In this document: in pieces, positions 52,394 to 63,150 of the stretch
How the letters are laid out: every line of letters starts with the position of its first letter
Position numbering within the stretch: the stretch's first letter is position 1
Origin: Prorocentrum cordatum
Lineage: Eukaryota > Sar > Dinophyceae > Prorocentrales > Prorocentraceae
NCBI GenBank assembly: GCA_963575745.1
Contig: CAUYUJ010012603.1
Location: 161,501 to 225,500 of the forward strand
Direction: 5' to 3'
Length of the DNA stretch: 64,000 nucleotides
Position numbers and translations under genes: made by a program
Notes under the pieces: model-generated
The model's database searches: none
Seen by the model: only the letters and a program-made list of their open reading frames with translations
What the model was told of the DNA's origin: nothing

Positions 52394-54545
52394 CGCGTAG
52401 CTGAAGACATAAAACACAAAAACGCCCAGCTAGATGAGATAACACTGGCAGCGATTGCGTTCCCACGCGGGTCATCCCCCCAGCTAGCAACCGCCATCGA
52501 GACTGACCGCTCCCACTTCCTCGCGGGCATTGCCAACAGTGCAAAGGACTCCTACAACAACAGCGACTCCAGAAGAGCATGGGCTGACATCAAGAGGCTC
52601 CTGAGGTTTGGAGGCAGACCAAGACGCATTACAGCTGAACACCAACACGTCATCGGTCCTGACGGACAGCCACTACGCGATCAACTACAGCAGGCGGAAG
52701 CAAAACTGGACCACTTCGCCATCGCCAAGCACTTCAAGATTATGAGCCCGCAAGAGATCACCGACAAGTACAACAACCACGCCAACCACTCAGCCACAAT
52801 GAGAACGCTGTACGACACACCTCTCCACAACATCATCACTAGAAAAGAGACGAAGCGACAGTTCACACAGGCAAAACAAGGAAGAAGTGGAGGACCTGGT
52901 AACCTCATCGACGACTACTGCAAGATCGCGCCGAAAAACATGACCAACATATACCACACAACCCTGGTAACACCGCGACTTGCGACCGTGAAACCGCTCT
53001 CTCACAAAGGCGGATGGCAAACGTCGCTCTCCAAGCCCAACGCAACTAAACCTGACCTACAAGCGAGATGGATGGTACTACTCAACAACATCACAGCTAA
53101 GCACCACCACCGCTTCCTACGCACCAGACTCAAGAGCACCACGGCTCAACTACTACGAGACGCACAATGCGGGGCGCGGCCGCACCAGTCCACCGACTTC
53201 GTCACGCATGCGCCCCTGGGAGTCATTGACTAGCCGAGGGAAAATGGAACATCAGCTATGATAATTGTCTTTGGCCTCAAGGGCGCCCCGTACAGTGGTG
53301 CTCCATTTTGTCTTCCAGCTCCCCCGTGCACCAGACGAGCTCAACGACTTGTTGCGCGATATCCGTTTACCCGAACCATTTCCCCCTGCACAACAGATTG
53401 CCATGGAAGGGGCGCCCATATTCAACCACAACCCATGCGCACTACTACAAGACGCGCGCGCAGACATGTGGGCCACTACGAAAGGACCCACCAGACTGGC
53501 GCAGCCGCGTACTGGCACCCGACCTGGAGCACCAGTGATCGACAGCAACCTTGAGATAGACATCGACATAGGACAACAGGAAACCATCTTCTCCAAGGGC
53601 AGAAAAACAATAGAGGGAGAGGATGGAGGAGCACAACTTACCGGCACACCCTTCGTAGGCGACATGAACGCGCACGACGGTCTACGACACAACACGGCAC
53701 AAGACGGCCAAGACGCTTTCCAACAGCATGACCAGACTGACCATGGCCCATGACATGCGGCTCCGCACCAAAAAGACCAAGCTCATGCTACTCCTGCATG
53801 GGCACCAGAGCAGAACTCAGAGATTGGAATACCAGCCGCATATGCAAGAAACATCGTGGAAGCCCGCGGAGGAGGAGCACGACATCCATATGCGGACCAC
53901 TACATCCTCCCTGTCGATCGCCACCACATCACTCCACAAACGATCGGTGGATTGCACTGCGACGAGACGGACCTCAGAGGATAGCGAAAACCAGTATATC
54001 TATACCACCGACGAGATCTCGCACTCCTATCAGCATGGACGGGCACCTACCGAACGCCACCACTACCTACAGAAGAGATCGTCCACGTGGCCATCCTAAA
54101 GCTGAGCTCACCCACAAGCGACTTCCCCAAATGGCCCGCCACCATTGGCAACGCCCACATCGAATGCCCAGCGCAAGTGCTGCAGGCTGCAGGAGATCAC
54201 CACTACCTCGGAAAACATGCACAACAGGAGCCGACGGAACCAGCAACGTCCACGCGGAGGCCAACAAGCGGGAGATCTTCGACCACATGGTCGAACGTAC
54301 CCCAGATGGGGATGCACTACCTGAAATAAGAAAGCGACCGGACTACGACCAGAATACAAGCAACCTGCCAACATCCTGCTCGGCAACATCGTGAATATAA
54401 AGTCCAGCGACATCGACAAGCTACCCGAGCAAGACGCACACAAAGCAAGACAACACCTCATCGAGGACGAGGACAGCCACAGCACGCGTCATCTGCTTCA
54501 ACTCTGCCAGAAACTACGCACCGCAAGCTTTCAGCCCATCAAGTA
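52394..54545 (+). pseudogene. LINE-type reverse transcriptase, decayed
   Basis: Retroelement polymerase that would copy its own RNA into DNA. The first frame (to a TAG at 53,231-53,233) reads, in order, AWADIKRLLRFGGRPRRITA, QFTQAKQGRSGGPGNLIDDY (the 'K.GKa.GpDgl' block), SHKGGWQTSLSK, VLLNNITAKHHHRFLRTRL and LRDAQCGARPHQSTDF (the 'QCGFRP..ST.D' block). After the stop the same frame gives MIIVFGLKGAPYS at 53,258-53,296, the position of RT motif A, with Gly where the catalytic Asp is expected. A frameshift near 53,300 moves to the frame ending at 53,753, where PFVGDMNAHD may be the damaged YxDD motif. Further frames carry RLRTKKTKLMLLLHG near 53,770 and EANKREIFDHMVERTPDGDA near 54,270. There are at least three stops and three frameshifts, so it is not functional. 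Confidence 0.75.
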
Positions 54546-54546
54546 G

Positions 54547-55545
54547 GCACAGAGCTACTTCCCCGATTGGAATGCGGCTTCTCTAGAAGCTAGACCACAA
54601 CAGGTACAACGGCCAGCGCGCGCGATCCCATCGCATGCCGACCTACAGCTCACAGAGAATATCTACACCACAGGTCCAACAAGCCATCCCAGTACATATG
54701 CCGATTATCTCCCAGCCCATTTACAACCAGAACGCGACTCCGACGCAGAACCAGCCGCCGCCGCCGCCGCCTGGACAACCCCCAAGCGGAGCCCCATTGC
54801 AAACCACTACACCGACGACAAGGACAAACCGATACTTCCGCAACCCATGTGCCCTGACAATCTACAACAAGGGGGCGCGCTGCGACCCGACCCATCCCGC
54901 GACGCGATGCTGCCGCCGGGCTGGACGGCCCAGGCTGACGCAAACAGCAGCCTCGCCTACTACCACAACCTGCAGACAGGCATCACCCAGTGGAAATTCC
55001 CAGGCGGCGTCAACTACGACCCATGGTGCACTCGACAGCTAACCGAACAGAACGTCGAGGCCTTCAGCATCGACAAGGACGGCTGCTTCTATCGCAGCCG
55101 CAGGCCGATCGTCCCTCCCTCCCTCAACGACCACCCTCCAATACCAGAGTTCCCAGTCAAACGGGAGCAGGCCGGCAAAGCTACGACGCAAACCATCCAC
55201 GGTATACTCGACAAGCTGAGGACCCAATACCAACAGGAACCAGAAGCACGCGAATGGGTTGACCGAGCAGATCTCTGGTGCAGCGACCTTGCAGGCGGCA
55301 CTTTCTTCTCCCATCTCGAGGTCAAACGGGGCTCCAGACCATTCCTCATCTTCGGCAACACCATGACCGTGGTCGCACCCATGCGAGAGGGAGGCCCACA
55401 TCCTCCACGCGTAAGCCACCGCATCTTTCGCATCAAGCAGCTGCGCAGCCCCAAGCCGATACTCGCACCATGCGACGACCATGGCACCTTCGAGCGCGAG
55501 ATCCACGTCGAGATATTACCGACGCGAGAGCCAGCCCAACAGTAA
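54547..55545 (+). CDS. WW-domain coding segment of the retroelement region
   Basis: One frame is open from just after a TAG at 54,544-54,546 to the TAA at 55,543-55,545, 332 codons. It continues the frame in which the preceding retroelement remnant ends (KLRTASFQPIK). The first ATG of the frame is at 54,847, so the start is uncertain. An Ala-rich linker is followed by LPPGWTAQ...YYHNLQTGITQWKFP (54,910-55,002), a textbook WW pattern with Trp codons at 54,922 and 54,991 (23 apart), the YY pair and the final Pro; WW domains bind proline-rich ligands. Downstream are Pro-rich text and WVDRADLWCSDLAGGTFFSH, then a basic tail, none recognised. Either a host-like gene next to a dead retroelement or the C-terminal part (or next ORF) of that retroelement; the shared frame favours the latter. 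Confidence 0.6.
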   Translation, partial: AQSYFPDWNAASLEARPQQVQRPARAIPSHADLQLTENIYTTGPTSHPSTYADYLPAHLQPERDSDAEPAAAAAAWTTPKRSPIANHYTDDKDKPILPQPMCPDNLQQGGALRPDPSRDAMLPPGWTAQADANSSLAYYHNLQTGITQWKFPGGVNYDPWCTRQLTEQNVEAFSIDKDGCFYRSRRPIVPPSLNDHPPIPEFPVKREQAGKATTQTIHGILDKLRTQYQQEPEAREWVDRADLWCSDLAGGTFFSHLEVKRGSRPFLIFGNTMTVVAPMREGGPHPPRVSHRIFRIKQLRSPKPILAPCDDHGTFEREIHVEILPTREPAQQ

Positions 55546-55795
55546 GAGACAATGCACAAGCAGGAAACTACAACGCTGACCGCAGTCAACAGTACAGCCC
55601 ACCTATCAAACAAAGAAACACCCACGAGCATTGGCGACGCAACCAATGCCAAAACGCCAACAACCACGCCCTCACAATAGACCCCCCCCCCGAGAACACC
55701 ACACACTCCCTCAAAGCGGGCTCATCTCAGGAGCGAAGCCAGTGAGATACAAAGCCCCACCTACCCTACCGACCGTCAAAGAAGAAGCAACATAA

Positions 55796-56395
55796 CAGCC
55801 TACTCATGTGATCGACTACGAGGGCAAGACCATGCAGCAGGAGCACGATTCAAGGAAACGGTACACACCTACAACTGAACTCAGCAGCTCCAACCCGACG
55901 TCCAGCGACAGCACGCCAGCAGCAAGCGACAACCAACCACCTGCCATACAAGTCGAACCACAGAAGCCCACTGGATGGTTCCCCATCACTACGATCACAC
56001 ACGAGAAGGCCAAACCCGACACAATCACCGCCCCGATGGGAGCAACCATGCGCCACCCGTGCCGCGCCAAGCTGGAGGTCTCCATCGCACGCGGCACCAT
56101 CGCGGTAAACGAGGGCGACAAGGTCACAATCCTCAGCATGTCCTACAACAGCAACAACGAGCTATGGGCAAGGGGCACCACCCCTCAGACCAATAACGCG
56201 CGAAGTACCACACAAGCCCTGATACCAGATATCATCACCGAGCACCACTCCCCACACAACGCCCCCCCGGGAGACGCTCGACAGCCTCGCCACGACGGCA
56301 GGGGAACGACACGCCAGCTACAACCGAGCCCTCGACTTCCAGAAAGAAACCTCTGCGGCCAAGGATATCCGCGACCAAGCCCATCGACAGCCTGA
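55796..56395 (+). CDS. SH3-like coding segment
   Basis: A frame open from 55,796 (after a TAA) to 56,395, in a different frame from the WW segment. After a Thr/Ser/Pro-rich start comes, at about 56,050-56,245, AKLEVSIARGTIAVNEGDKV, then TILSMSYNSNNELWARG and QALIPDIITEHH. The order (hydrophobic strand, 'l.v.eGDkv.il', 'n.elW..g', 'aliP.d.i') is that of an SH3 fold, although the ALYDY start is weak and only one of the usual paired Trp is present. No ATG precedes the domain in frame within the first codons; the first ATG is internal. After 56,245 a neighbouring frame (ERHASYNRALDFQKETSAAK) looks more protein-like, suggesting a frameshift. Confidence 0.45.
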   Translation, partial: QPTHVIDYEGKTMQQEHDSRKRYTPTTELSSSNPTSSDSTPAASDNQPPAIQVEPQKPTGWFPITTITHEKAKPDTITAPMGATMRHPCRAKLEVSIARGTIAVNEGDKVTILSMSYNSNNELWARGTTPQTNNARSTTQALIPDIITEHHSPHNAPPGDARQPRHDGRGTTRQLQPSPRLPERNLCGQGYPRPSPSTA

Positions 56396-56426
56396 ACGAG
56401 TCCGTCGACCAACTACCTCGCCATCG

Positions 56427-56500
56427 ATGTCAATGGTCAAGGATGTCCCTCGAGTGGTTTTGTTCGGGCAAGTGGTCAAGGATGTTCCTCGATGGCCCTC
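56427..56500 (+). repeat. Two tandem units of about 40 bp
   Basis: 'tggtcaaggatgtccctcga' and 'tggtcaaggatgttcctcga' begin about 39-40 bp apart; one frame reads VKDVPRVVLFGQ / VKDVPRW. Confidence 0.75.
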
Positions 56501-56664
56501 GCCGAGGAAAAAAACGCACACGTCCGAGCGATGCCAAGCTACGCCCCTAACCACTGGCGACAACCATCCTCGCCACCATCCGCGCGGGCCTGGACGGCCG
56601 AAAACGAGGCGCCCGTGCGCCCGACGCCGCCACGGCAGAACCACCACGCCCCTGCCACCTCTCC

Positions 56665-56795
56665 GACCTCCTCCTCCTCCTCCTCCTCCTCCTCCTCCTC
56701 CTCCTCCTCCTCCTCCTCCTCCTCCCCCTCCTCCCCCTCCTCCTCCTCCTCCTCCTCCTCCTCCTCCTCCTCCTCCTCCTCCTCCTCCTCCTCCC
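56665..56795. repeat. (CTC)n microsatellite
   Basis: Near-pure CTC with two CCC interruptions. Confidence 0.92.
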
Positions 56796-57356
56796 ACCGA
56801 CCTATCCCACTCAGACCCTGGCCCTCTCCGCCACTCCCACGCTCCACCCTCTCCGGGCGAGCCGGTGTCGCCCCCGCCTGGGCTCCAGTGAACTGATCCC
56901 ACGCCTCAGGGTCGGACCGACCTCGCGGCGGCTGGCCGCGCGACCCCGTCATCTCCGAGAGCATCTACATCCTCGCCTCCCTCGCCTGCGGCAGTGGGCG
57001 GACACGCGGCAGCAATGCCTCGGATGCGGCGACGACCTCAATCGCGCCGCCCGCATTCATCTCGGGACCTGCGCCCGCCTTCCTCCCCCAACCTTCACCA
57101 CCTACCTGGTCCTCGTGCCTCGTCCTCTAACCTTCACCCCCCCTTTCGCGGTCGGGGCGGGCGGGGGTATCAGCGCGCTCAAGGCCATTCGACTCCTCCT
57201 TATATTCTCCACCTCCCCTTTCTGGCCGAGCGAAGGCGCAGCTAGGTCCCCGCTCCAAAAGAGCATGGTAACTGCACCACCTCCTCAAGAGCACGGCAAC
57301 TGCGCCGTTCTCTGCCTCACCCCACATTCGCATGCGACCGCAGCCACCTCCGCGCC

Positions 57357-57482
57357 GAGCTATGTTTGCACCGCCTGTGGCATTCACCTCCACGCACCCA
57401 CCTTCATCGCAGTTCTTCCTCCTGTGCGATTTGCACCGCCTGTGGCTTTTCCTCCTACGCGCCCACCTTCATCGCAGTGCTG
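57357..57482 (+). repeat. Two units of about 66 bp
   Basis: 'tttgcaccgcctgtggc' then 'cgcacccaccttcatcgcag' starts at about 57,363 and 57,429. Confidence 0.75.
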
Positions 57483-57756
57483 CATCTCACCTTTCAGGCC
57501 TCGCGGTGGCGTTGCAACGCCGACTGTCGCAACCCCGTTTAGACGCGCACCCGCCTACCTATCTACCTCTGCGCCCTCACGGCTCCACCTCCCGATTACA
57601 TGTGAGGCCTCTTATGCCCCCTTTGACCTCCTTCCTTGCGAACAGAGGGTACACCACATGCAAGGACTAGAGGCGACCGCTCACCTCCTCTTGCCCCTCC
57701 CCCCCCATCTCTGGTTTCCCTTCCGCCTCTTCGTCTTTCCTCTTCCTGGCCTCTGA

Positions 57757-58600
57757 GTGTTCGCCTTGCCGAGTAACAGGTGAAGCCCTGACCGCCCCGG
57801 CTGTTCTGTTCAGGCGCCCCGCCTCTCCACTCCTATCTAGGTCATTATGTTGCCTCGCTTCTTACATGTTGCTTCCCACATTTTCCCCAATGCGCCCCCA
57901 CCTCCCCGCTGGGCTCAGCCGCGGGGAGGTGGCAGGACAGGTCTGCGCGGCTGCAGGATCACCTTCATCAGCCAGAAGTCGGTCGGTCAGGAGGACCAAC
58001 GCACCGGCCCAGAAAAGAGACGAGACAGGCGGACAAGAGCACGAGACGCGACGAGGGCAGCATGTTCGGGGGCAACGCGCGCGGGCGGCTGGCCGCGCGC
58101 ATCGAAGTCGGGGCAGACGGGACCAGCCCTGTCGGCCTCGGGGGGGGAAGGACGGAGCGAGCGAGCGCCTGCGCGGCGGCGCGCGAGGACGCGAGCGCGA
58201 GAGCGAAACAGAGAGGCAAGGCAGCTGGGCCCAAAAGAATCCTGGGGCACGAGGGCGCAAAAGGGGGGGGGCCTCGGAGACAAAATGCTGACGGCGCCTC
58301 CATGCATCGCAGCGACGAGCAAGAGCGGGGAGGGCGCGCGGCAACGCCTCAAGAGCCGCAGTACGGCGCAGAGAGTGGTCGACGGGGTCGCCGAACCTGG
58401 CCATACACCCGAATCGGCAGCACTGGCTGCCCTGTCAGGAGCGTACCGACACGGGCCACGCTGTACATACGCTTTCGATCGACAAAATGGCGGCTAACTG
58501 ACCAGCTTTCTGTACCAGAATGTCTACATGCATGCACATGGGGACACCGATTGCCTACGCTGCATCAGGCCAGAAGTACCAAACACGTTGGTGAAGCAAA
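57757..58600. other. No recognised gene
   Basis: Mixed then GC-rich. Frames on both strands (57,862-58,404 minus; 58,062-58,607 plus) are Arg/Ala/Ser-rich and overlap completely, which argues against either. Confidence 0.4.
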
Positions 58601-58739
58601 GGCATGATCGTCACAGGGCCTCGACAGGCCCACAACGACCACTACATCATTTTTCTGCATGTCGTGTTCATCAAGATCACAGAGATGCGGCGCAATGCCC
58701 GACATCTCCACGACGCATTCTGGGCCTTGCCATAGCCAC

Positions 58740-59305
58740 GCAGCTTGCAACCCGGATTCTTAAACTCGGAACCAAGAACACATCATAGTCGTACTCCGCG
58801 ATCTAGTGGAAACGTTCGGCAACGTTGGGGAAGGCGGGGGAGCGGACGGCACGCCGAAAGATGGCAGCTTTGTTCAACAATCATGACGTTCCTCGGCACC
58901 GCGTCAGAGCCCAGCGCGTCGATAGATTCTTTCCAGCTGTGCCGTGTGAGTAGAATGTCGCGGTGCCGCCGTCAGCCTCTGCAGCGCAGTATGTTCGAAG
59001 TTTGCTACGCGGTGTTGCGTCTCGTGGAAGTGGCCGGCATAGGACAGCACAGGGTGGGCCACCATGTTGTAGACACGGATGCTTCGCGCCACCCCGATCA
59101 GCCGAGCTCTGACATGCGAGACGCGTTCCAAACACTCATGCCAATGACCCCTCCAAGGCAACTCAATTCCGCGAGGGCCGAGGTACACGCCGACGTACGT
59201 AGCGTTCTGACTGGACTGCACATCAGCAACTTGAGCATTACAATCGCGAAACCGTTGCACCGCCAACGCCAGATCCATCCCTGTAGCAACCACTTTCCGG
59301 GAGGA
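58740..59305 (-). pseudogene. LINE-type reverse-transcriptase remnant, C-terminal part
   Basis: The minus frame from about 59,300 to a stop near 58,904 reads LALAVQRFRDCNAQVADVQS, ATYVGVYLGPRGIELPWRGH, WHECLERVSHVRARLIGVAR, IRVYNMVAHPVLSYAGHFHE and FEHTALQRLTAAPRHS. This matches the post-RT 'YLGvxLGP...W...L.R...i......YN..v.pVLSYv.qf....E..AL.rL...P' block of dinoflagellate LINEs by family knowledge. Beyond the stop another frame continues FRRAVRSPAFPNVAERFH and DVFLVPSL to about 58,740. The 5' side is cut off exactly at the (GAG)n tract. Non-functional. Confidence 0.7.
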
Positions 59306-59530
59306 AGGAGGAGTGAGGAGGAGGAGGAGGAGGAGGAGGAGGAGGAGGAGGAGGAGGAGGAGGAGGAGGAGGAGGAGGAGGAGGAAGAGGAGGATAGGGG
59401 AGGAGGAGGATATGGGGAGGGAGGAGGCAGGAGGGTAGGACGAAGGGGAGGATGAAAGGGGGAGGGAGGAGGAGGAGGACGGAGAGGAGGAGAAGGAGGA
59501 GGAGGAGGAGGAGGAGGAGGAGGGAAATGA
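59306..59530. repeat. (GAG)n microsatellite
   Basis: Near-pure GAG at 59,315-59,395, then GAGGA variants and a second pure run at 59,490-59,522. Confidence 0.92.
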
Positions 59531-60654
59531 GAAAGAACACGACGACGACGAGGACGAGGACGAGCAGCAAGAGGACCCCCCCTCGCCCGCGGCGTCTCCT
59601 GGAGCCGCCGGCCGGTCCGCAGGCCGGCCGCTTCGCCTGGGGCAGCACGCCTGGCACGGGGCCCAGCCCCCGGGGGAGGGGGGTGCGGGTGGGCGAGAGG
59701 GGGGGTGCGGTCGCGGAAGGGGGGCGGGGCGAGGGAGGGAAGAGGAGGGAAGTAGGAGCACAGGGGGACAGGAGGGCAGAGGAGGGCAGAGGAGGAGGAG
59801 GAGGAGGAGGGGGAGGAGGAGGAGAAGGAACGCAGGGGATGGGGGAAAGCGAGAGAAAGAAAAGGGAGAGAGGAGAGACGAGAGAGACAAGCAAGGCGCG
59901 CCCGCGCCATACCTCACATTCGGTCCCTCCCACCCATCCCTTCCCATGGGGCTGATGTTGTCTGTGTCCGCCGATGGGTAAAAGGACCCCATCATGTGAT
60001 TCGCAATACAAGGGGAGTGGCGGATGAGCGGGAGGAAAAAAGGAAGAGGAGGATGAGGAAGGAGGAGAGGACGAGGAGGAACAGCAGCAGCAAGAGCAGA
60101 AGGAGCGGGAGGAGCAAGAGGACCACAAGAAGGCCAGGGAACGAAACGAGTGGCGACAACGAGGCGCACTCGGATCTAGCAGGGTGGCCCATGCTGGGGC
60201 GAGGATGCCAATCTGAACGGCGGAAGCAAAGCACCGATCCTGAAATGAGGCAACGAAGCACTGCAACGAGACCACATACACTACACGACAACGCACCAAC
60301 AACTCATGTTCGCAAAGTTTACATACACGGGGGGAGGGACACGACCAAGACGTAGTCAGGGAAGGAAAGAAAGTAGTAGTCCCACTGAGTAGCTGTGAAA
60401 GAGAAGGAAGAGGACCCGGCGCACAGCCTATGGGCAGCAAGAATTCGAGAGGTTCGAAAGGGCGGCCAATCGCCGTTGGCCAACGCAGCCGCGTCGCGTG
60501 ACCACTTCAACTCCCAAGGGGCCCCAGGCTATGAGCCGAGGAGGCGGACGACAACGACGACAACGGCGACGACGGCGATGATGACAAGAAAGCGGTCAAC
60601 TGCGAGGTTCGAGGCGGAAGATGGATGAACAAAGCTCTGCCTCAACATCATTTG
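59531..60654. other. Purine-rich, no recognised gene
   Basis: (GAC)n-like at 59,540-59,565, GC-rich, another GAG run at 59,788-59,830, GAGA-rich to 59,890, then GAGGA-rich 60,030-60,130. Open frames follow the repeats. Confidence 0.5.
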
Positions 60655-60745
60655 TCGGAGGTCCGCGAGGACTGCTTGGGTCGGCGCTGGACCCCTGACG
60701 GCGCCTCGGGCGCCGCCTCGGGCGTTCGTGCCGTCTCTGGTTCCC
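60655..60745 (+). mobile_element. GC-rich foldback family, partial copy
   Basis: 'cggaggtccgcgaggactgc' + 'ttgggtcggcgctgg' then 'ggcgcctcgggcgccgcctc', the left half and GGCGCC hairpin of the family at 12,740 and 33,623. No clear right arm. Confidence 0.5.
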
Positions 60746-61165
60746 TTATGCGCTTCGGAGGAAGAGGAGGTGGAGGAGGCTGACTACCTACCAGACAACC
60801 CCAACCTAACCCGAAGAACCCATTTGCGCGTTTGGGGGGATGCGGGTTCCACATGTGCTGTTTCAATGCTTCCAGGCGCCCTCCCCCACTGGGAATGGAG
60901 GTCAACGTGGGGCCTTCGGGTTGGGTTGGGGTAGTATGGTGGGTGGTGAGGAGCAGGTGGATGAGGAGGCAGAGGGGGCGGAGTCAAGACCTCCGCCGCG
61001 AATGCCTCCATGGACGAGCTCTAAGGGCGCCGCCGTTGGGGCGGCGGGCGGCAGCCAGAGCTGCTGCACCTCGGGAAGGTCGAGGGACGGCAGGGGGGGA
61101 GGTGGGCCAGGCGCCTGGCGAGGGGGGGGGCGGGAGGGCGGCAGAGGAGAGTGGAGGATCGACTC
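60746..61165. other. No recognised gene
   Basis: GC-rich with competing frames on both strands. Confidence 0.4.
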
Positions 61166-61382
61166 AGGCCTCCTAGATGGGGTCGGAGTACGTGGGGTCG
61201 GAGGATCGCGCCGCATCGCCGATGCATCGCCGATGCGGCTCGATGTGGAGCCTGTGCTTCTCCACGCCGCCGTCGCCGATGCATCGCGGACGTTACCGAT
61301 GCATCGCCGATGCACCGCCGATGCTTTGGCGATGCGGCGCGATCCTCCGACCCCATCTGCTTGGACCCCATTCAGGAGGCCT
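61166..61382. mobile_element. Terminal-inverted-repeat element, 217 bp
   Basis: Arms of about 54 bp: left begins AGGCCTCCTAGATGGGGTC and ends GATCGCGCCGCATCGCC; right is the reverse complement with a few differences. The inner 27 bases (61,193-61,219 and 61,334-61,360) pair perfectly. The loop holds several GATGCATCGCCGATGC units. It is MITE-like, without coding capacity. A related palindrome lies at 389-410. Confidence 0.8.
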
Positions 61383-61854
61383 CTACGTGGAGGAGGGGGG
61401 AGGGGGAGGAGCGGCGGGAGGGGGCAGGCGGGGGAGGGGCCTCCCTGGGGAGATGGAGGCGGGGCGGGGGCGGGGGCAGTGCGAGGGAGGCGGGCATGCC
61501 GCCTCGCCCAGGGCAGCAGGTGCCCTTGCCGTGGGGACGGGGCCCAAGGGACAGGGGGCCAGGAGGGGTCGGGGGCTGCCAGCGGCGATCCTGGCCCCGG
61601 GTGCCCCCAGCCTGCTGCGCCGTCCAGGAGACCATGGAGCCCCCTGGGTCAAGCGGAGGGGTGCCCGGAGGCCTCCGTGGACATCCGGGGGGAGGACATT
61701 TCCGGCCAGGGCCAACTCTCTGGCAGAAGTCGAGGGGGGAGGGGGGGAGGGCTCCCCCTCTTCCTGCAACCTGCTGCTGCCTCTCCCTGCCGCGTGGTGG
61801 AACGCCTGTGGAGCACGACCAGTCCTCCGCATCCTCCCCCCCCGCCTCTCCGCC
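61383..61854. other. GC-rich, no recognised gene
   Basis: G-rich stretches and short competing frames. Confidence 0.45.
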
Positions 61855-62158
61855 TCACCCTCCTCCTCCTCCTCCTCCTCCTCTCCTCCTCCTCCTCCTC
61901 CTCCTCCTCCTCCGCCTCCTCCTCCTCCTCCTCCTCCTCCCTCCTCCTCCTCCCTCCTCTGCCCCTCCTCTCCTCCTCCTCCTCCTCCTCCTCCTCCTCC
62001 TCCTCCTCCTCCTCCTCCTCCCTCCTCCCTCCTCCCTCCTCCCTCCTCCCTCTCCTCTCCTCCTCCTCCTCCTCCTCCTCCTCCTCCTCCTCCTCCTCCT
62101 CCTCCTCCTCCTCCTCCTCCTCCTCCTCCTCCTCCTCCTCCTCCTCCTCCTCCTCCCT
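61855..62158. repeat. Long (CTC)n microsatellite
   Basis: About 300 bp of CTC with CCCTCCT interruptions in regular series at 62,018-62,055, ending in a pure run of over 90 bp. It is the longest pure CTC tract in the window. Confidence 0.93.
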
Positions 62159-62988
62159 GCTGCTAGTGCTGTTCCCCCTCCTGTCCATCCTTCCTCTGGG
62201 GAGGATCACCCCCCTCTGTTGCCCCCGCCCGCCCGCCCGCCCGCCTGGCGACAGCTGCAGCGCCCTCGGGGTCACGGCCATCCTGCTGACTGCCATGGCG
62301 AAAACTGAGAACTGCATCTCGGGTGGGCGCTGACAGAAGAAGAAAAGCTGCATACCGTGCTCCTCACGGACTTCTGGGATCTCCGCTGGATCCCCCCCCG
62401 GCGGCGCCTCCGGTGCCGCCCGTGGCGCGTTCCGCGCGCCAGGGAGGGGGGGGCCCAGCGCTCCCCTTCCGTGGAGCGCTCCTCCCTCCTCCCTCCGCGC
62501 CCGATCGAGGAGGGAGGAGCGCTCCCTCCCTCCCCTTCCGTCTCCCTCTCCCTCCTCTTCCCCCCTTCCGTCCAGATCTAGGTTCGTGGGTTTTTTTTTG
62601 TTCTCCCTCGAACTACACACGGAAGGGGAGCGCTCGCCGACCGGGCGGGCCCCGCCGCCGCCTCTGCCCGCTCGCCGCCCCGCCCGGCGACGGACGCAGT
62701 GCCAACAGGGTCGCGGCCGCCCTGCGGACGGCCAGAGTGCAGCCAGCCAGTGGAGCAATGTGGGATGACGATTCAGAAACAAAAGGGAAGGGGGAACGAT
62801 TTTTTAAAAAAGTGTCCCACATCGGGGGGGGGGGGGGACAGCTCAGGAGCAGGGCTCGCCTGCGTGGTCGTCACAGAAGGCCCGACTCTGCGACGACCAC
62901 ACAAGCAGGGGCCGGTTTTTTCAAATCATCATCCCGGGCGCCGCCGCGCGAACACGACCCCCGGTCATTTATTAATCGTCATCCTCCA
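62159..62988. other. No recognised gene; one GC-hairpin relative
   Basis: At 62,360-62,450 'cacggacttctgggatctcc' + 'gctgg' and 'ggcggcgcctccggtgccgc' resemble the foldback family of 12,740. C-runs, CCCGCC runs and a G-run (62,824-62,837) occur. Otherwise unassigned. Confidence 0.4.
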
Positions 62989-63150
62989 TTAAGGATGCGC
63001 GATGAGGATGCAAAGGGCCTTGGACGCCCATGTCGAATCTGTTCGAGCAGGGCGCGGCAGGCGACAGCGGCGAAGGATGGACCGAGGAGGCGAAGATGCA
63101 AGGGTGCCCTTGGGAAGGTTGAACATCCTTCCTATCGTGGTTGACTGTAC
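62989..63150 (+). repeat. Dispersed repeat DR1, copy 2
   Basis: See 135-296; the two are about 78 percent alike by eye with very few indels. The frame-equivalent peptide is MDRGGEDARVPLGRLNILP. Confidence 0.75.

Larger units (their letters stand above)
56551..57756 (+). other. 401-codon stop-free frame with a C2HC-like motif
   Basis: The frame is open from after a TAA (56,548-56,550) to the TGA ending at 57,756 and runs through the (CTC)n tract as poly-Leu. At about 57,013-57,075 it has CLGCGDDLNRAARIHLGTC, spacing C-x2-C-x10-H-x3-C, like a zinc-binding finger. Later VCTACGIHLHAPTF at about 57,360 is repeated 66 bp on in another frame (ICTACGFSSYAPTF) because of a direct duplication. There is no ATG in this frame before 57,115. 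Openness may simply follow from C-rich composition. Confidence 0.3.
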
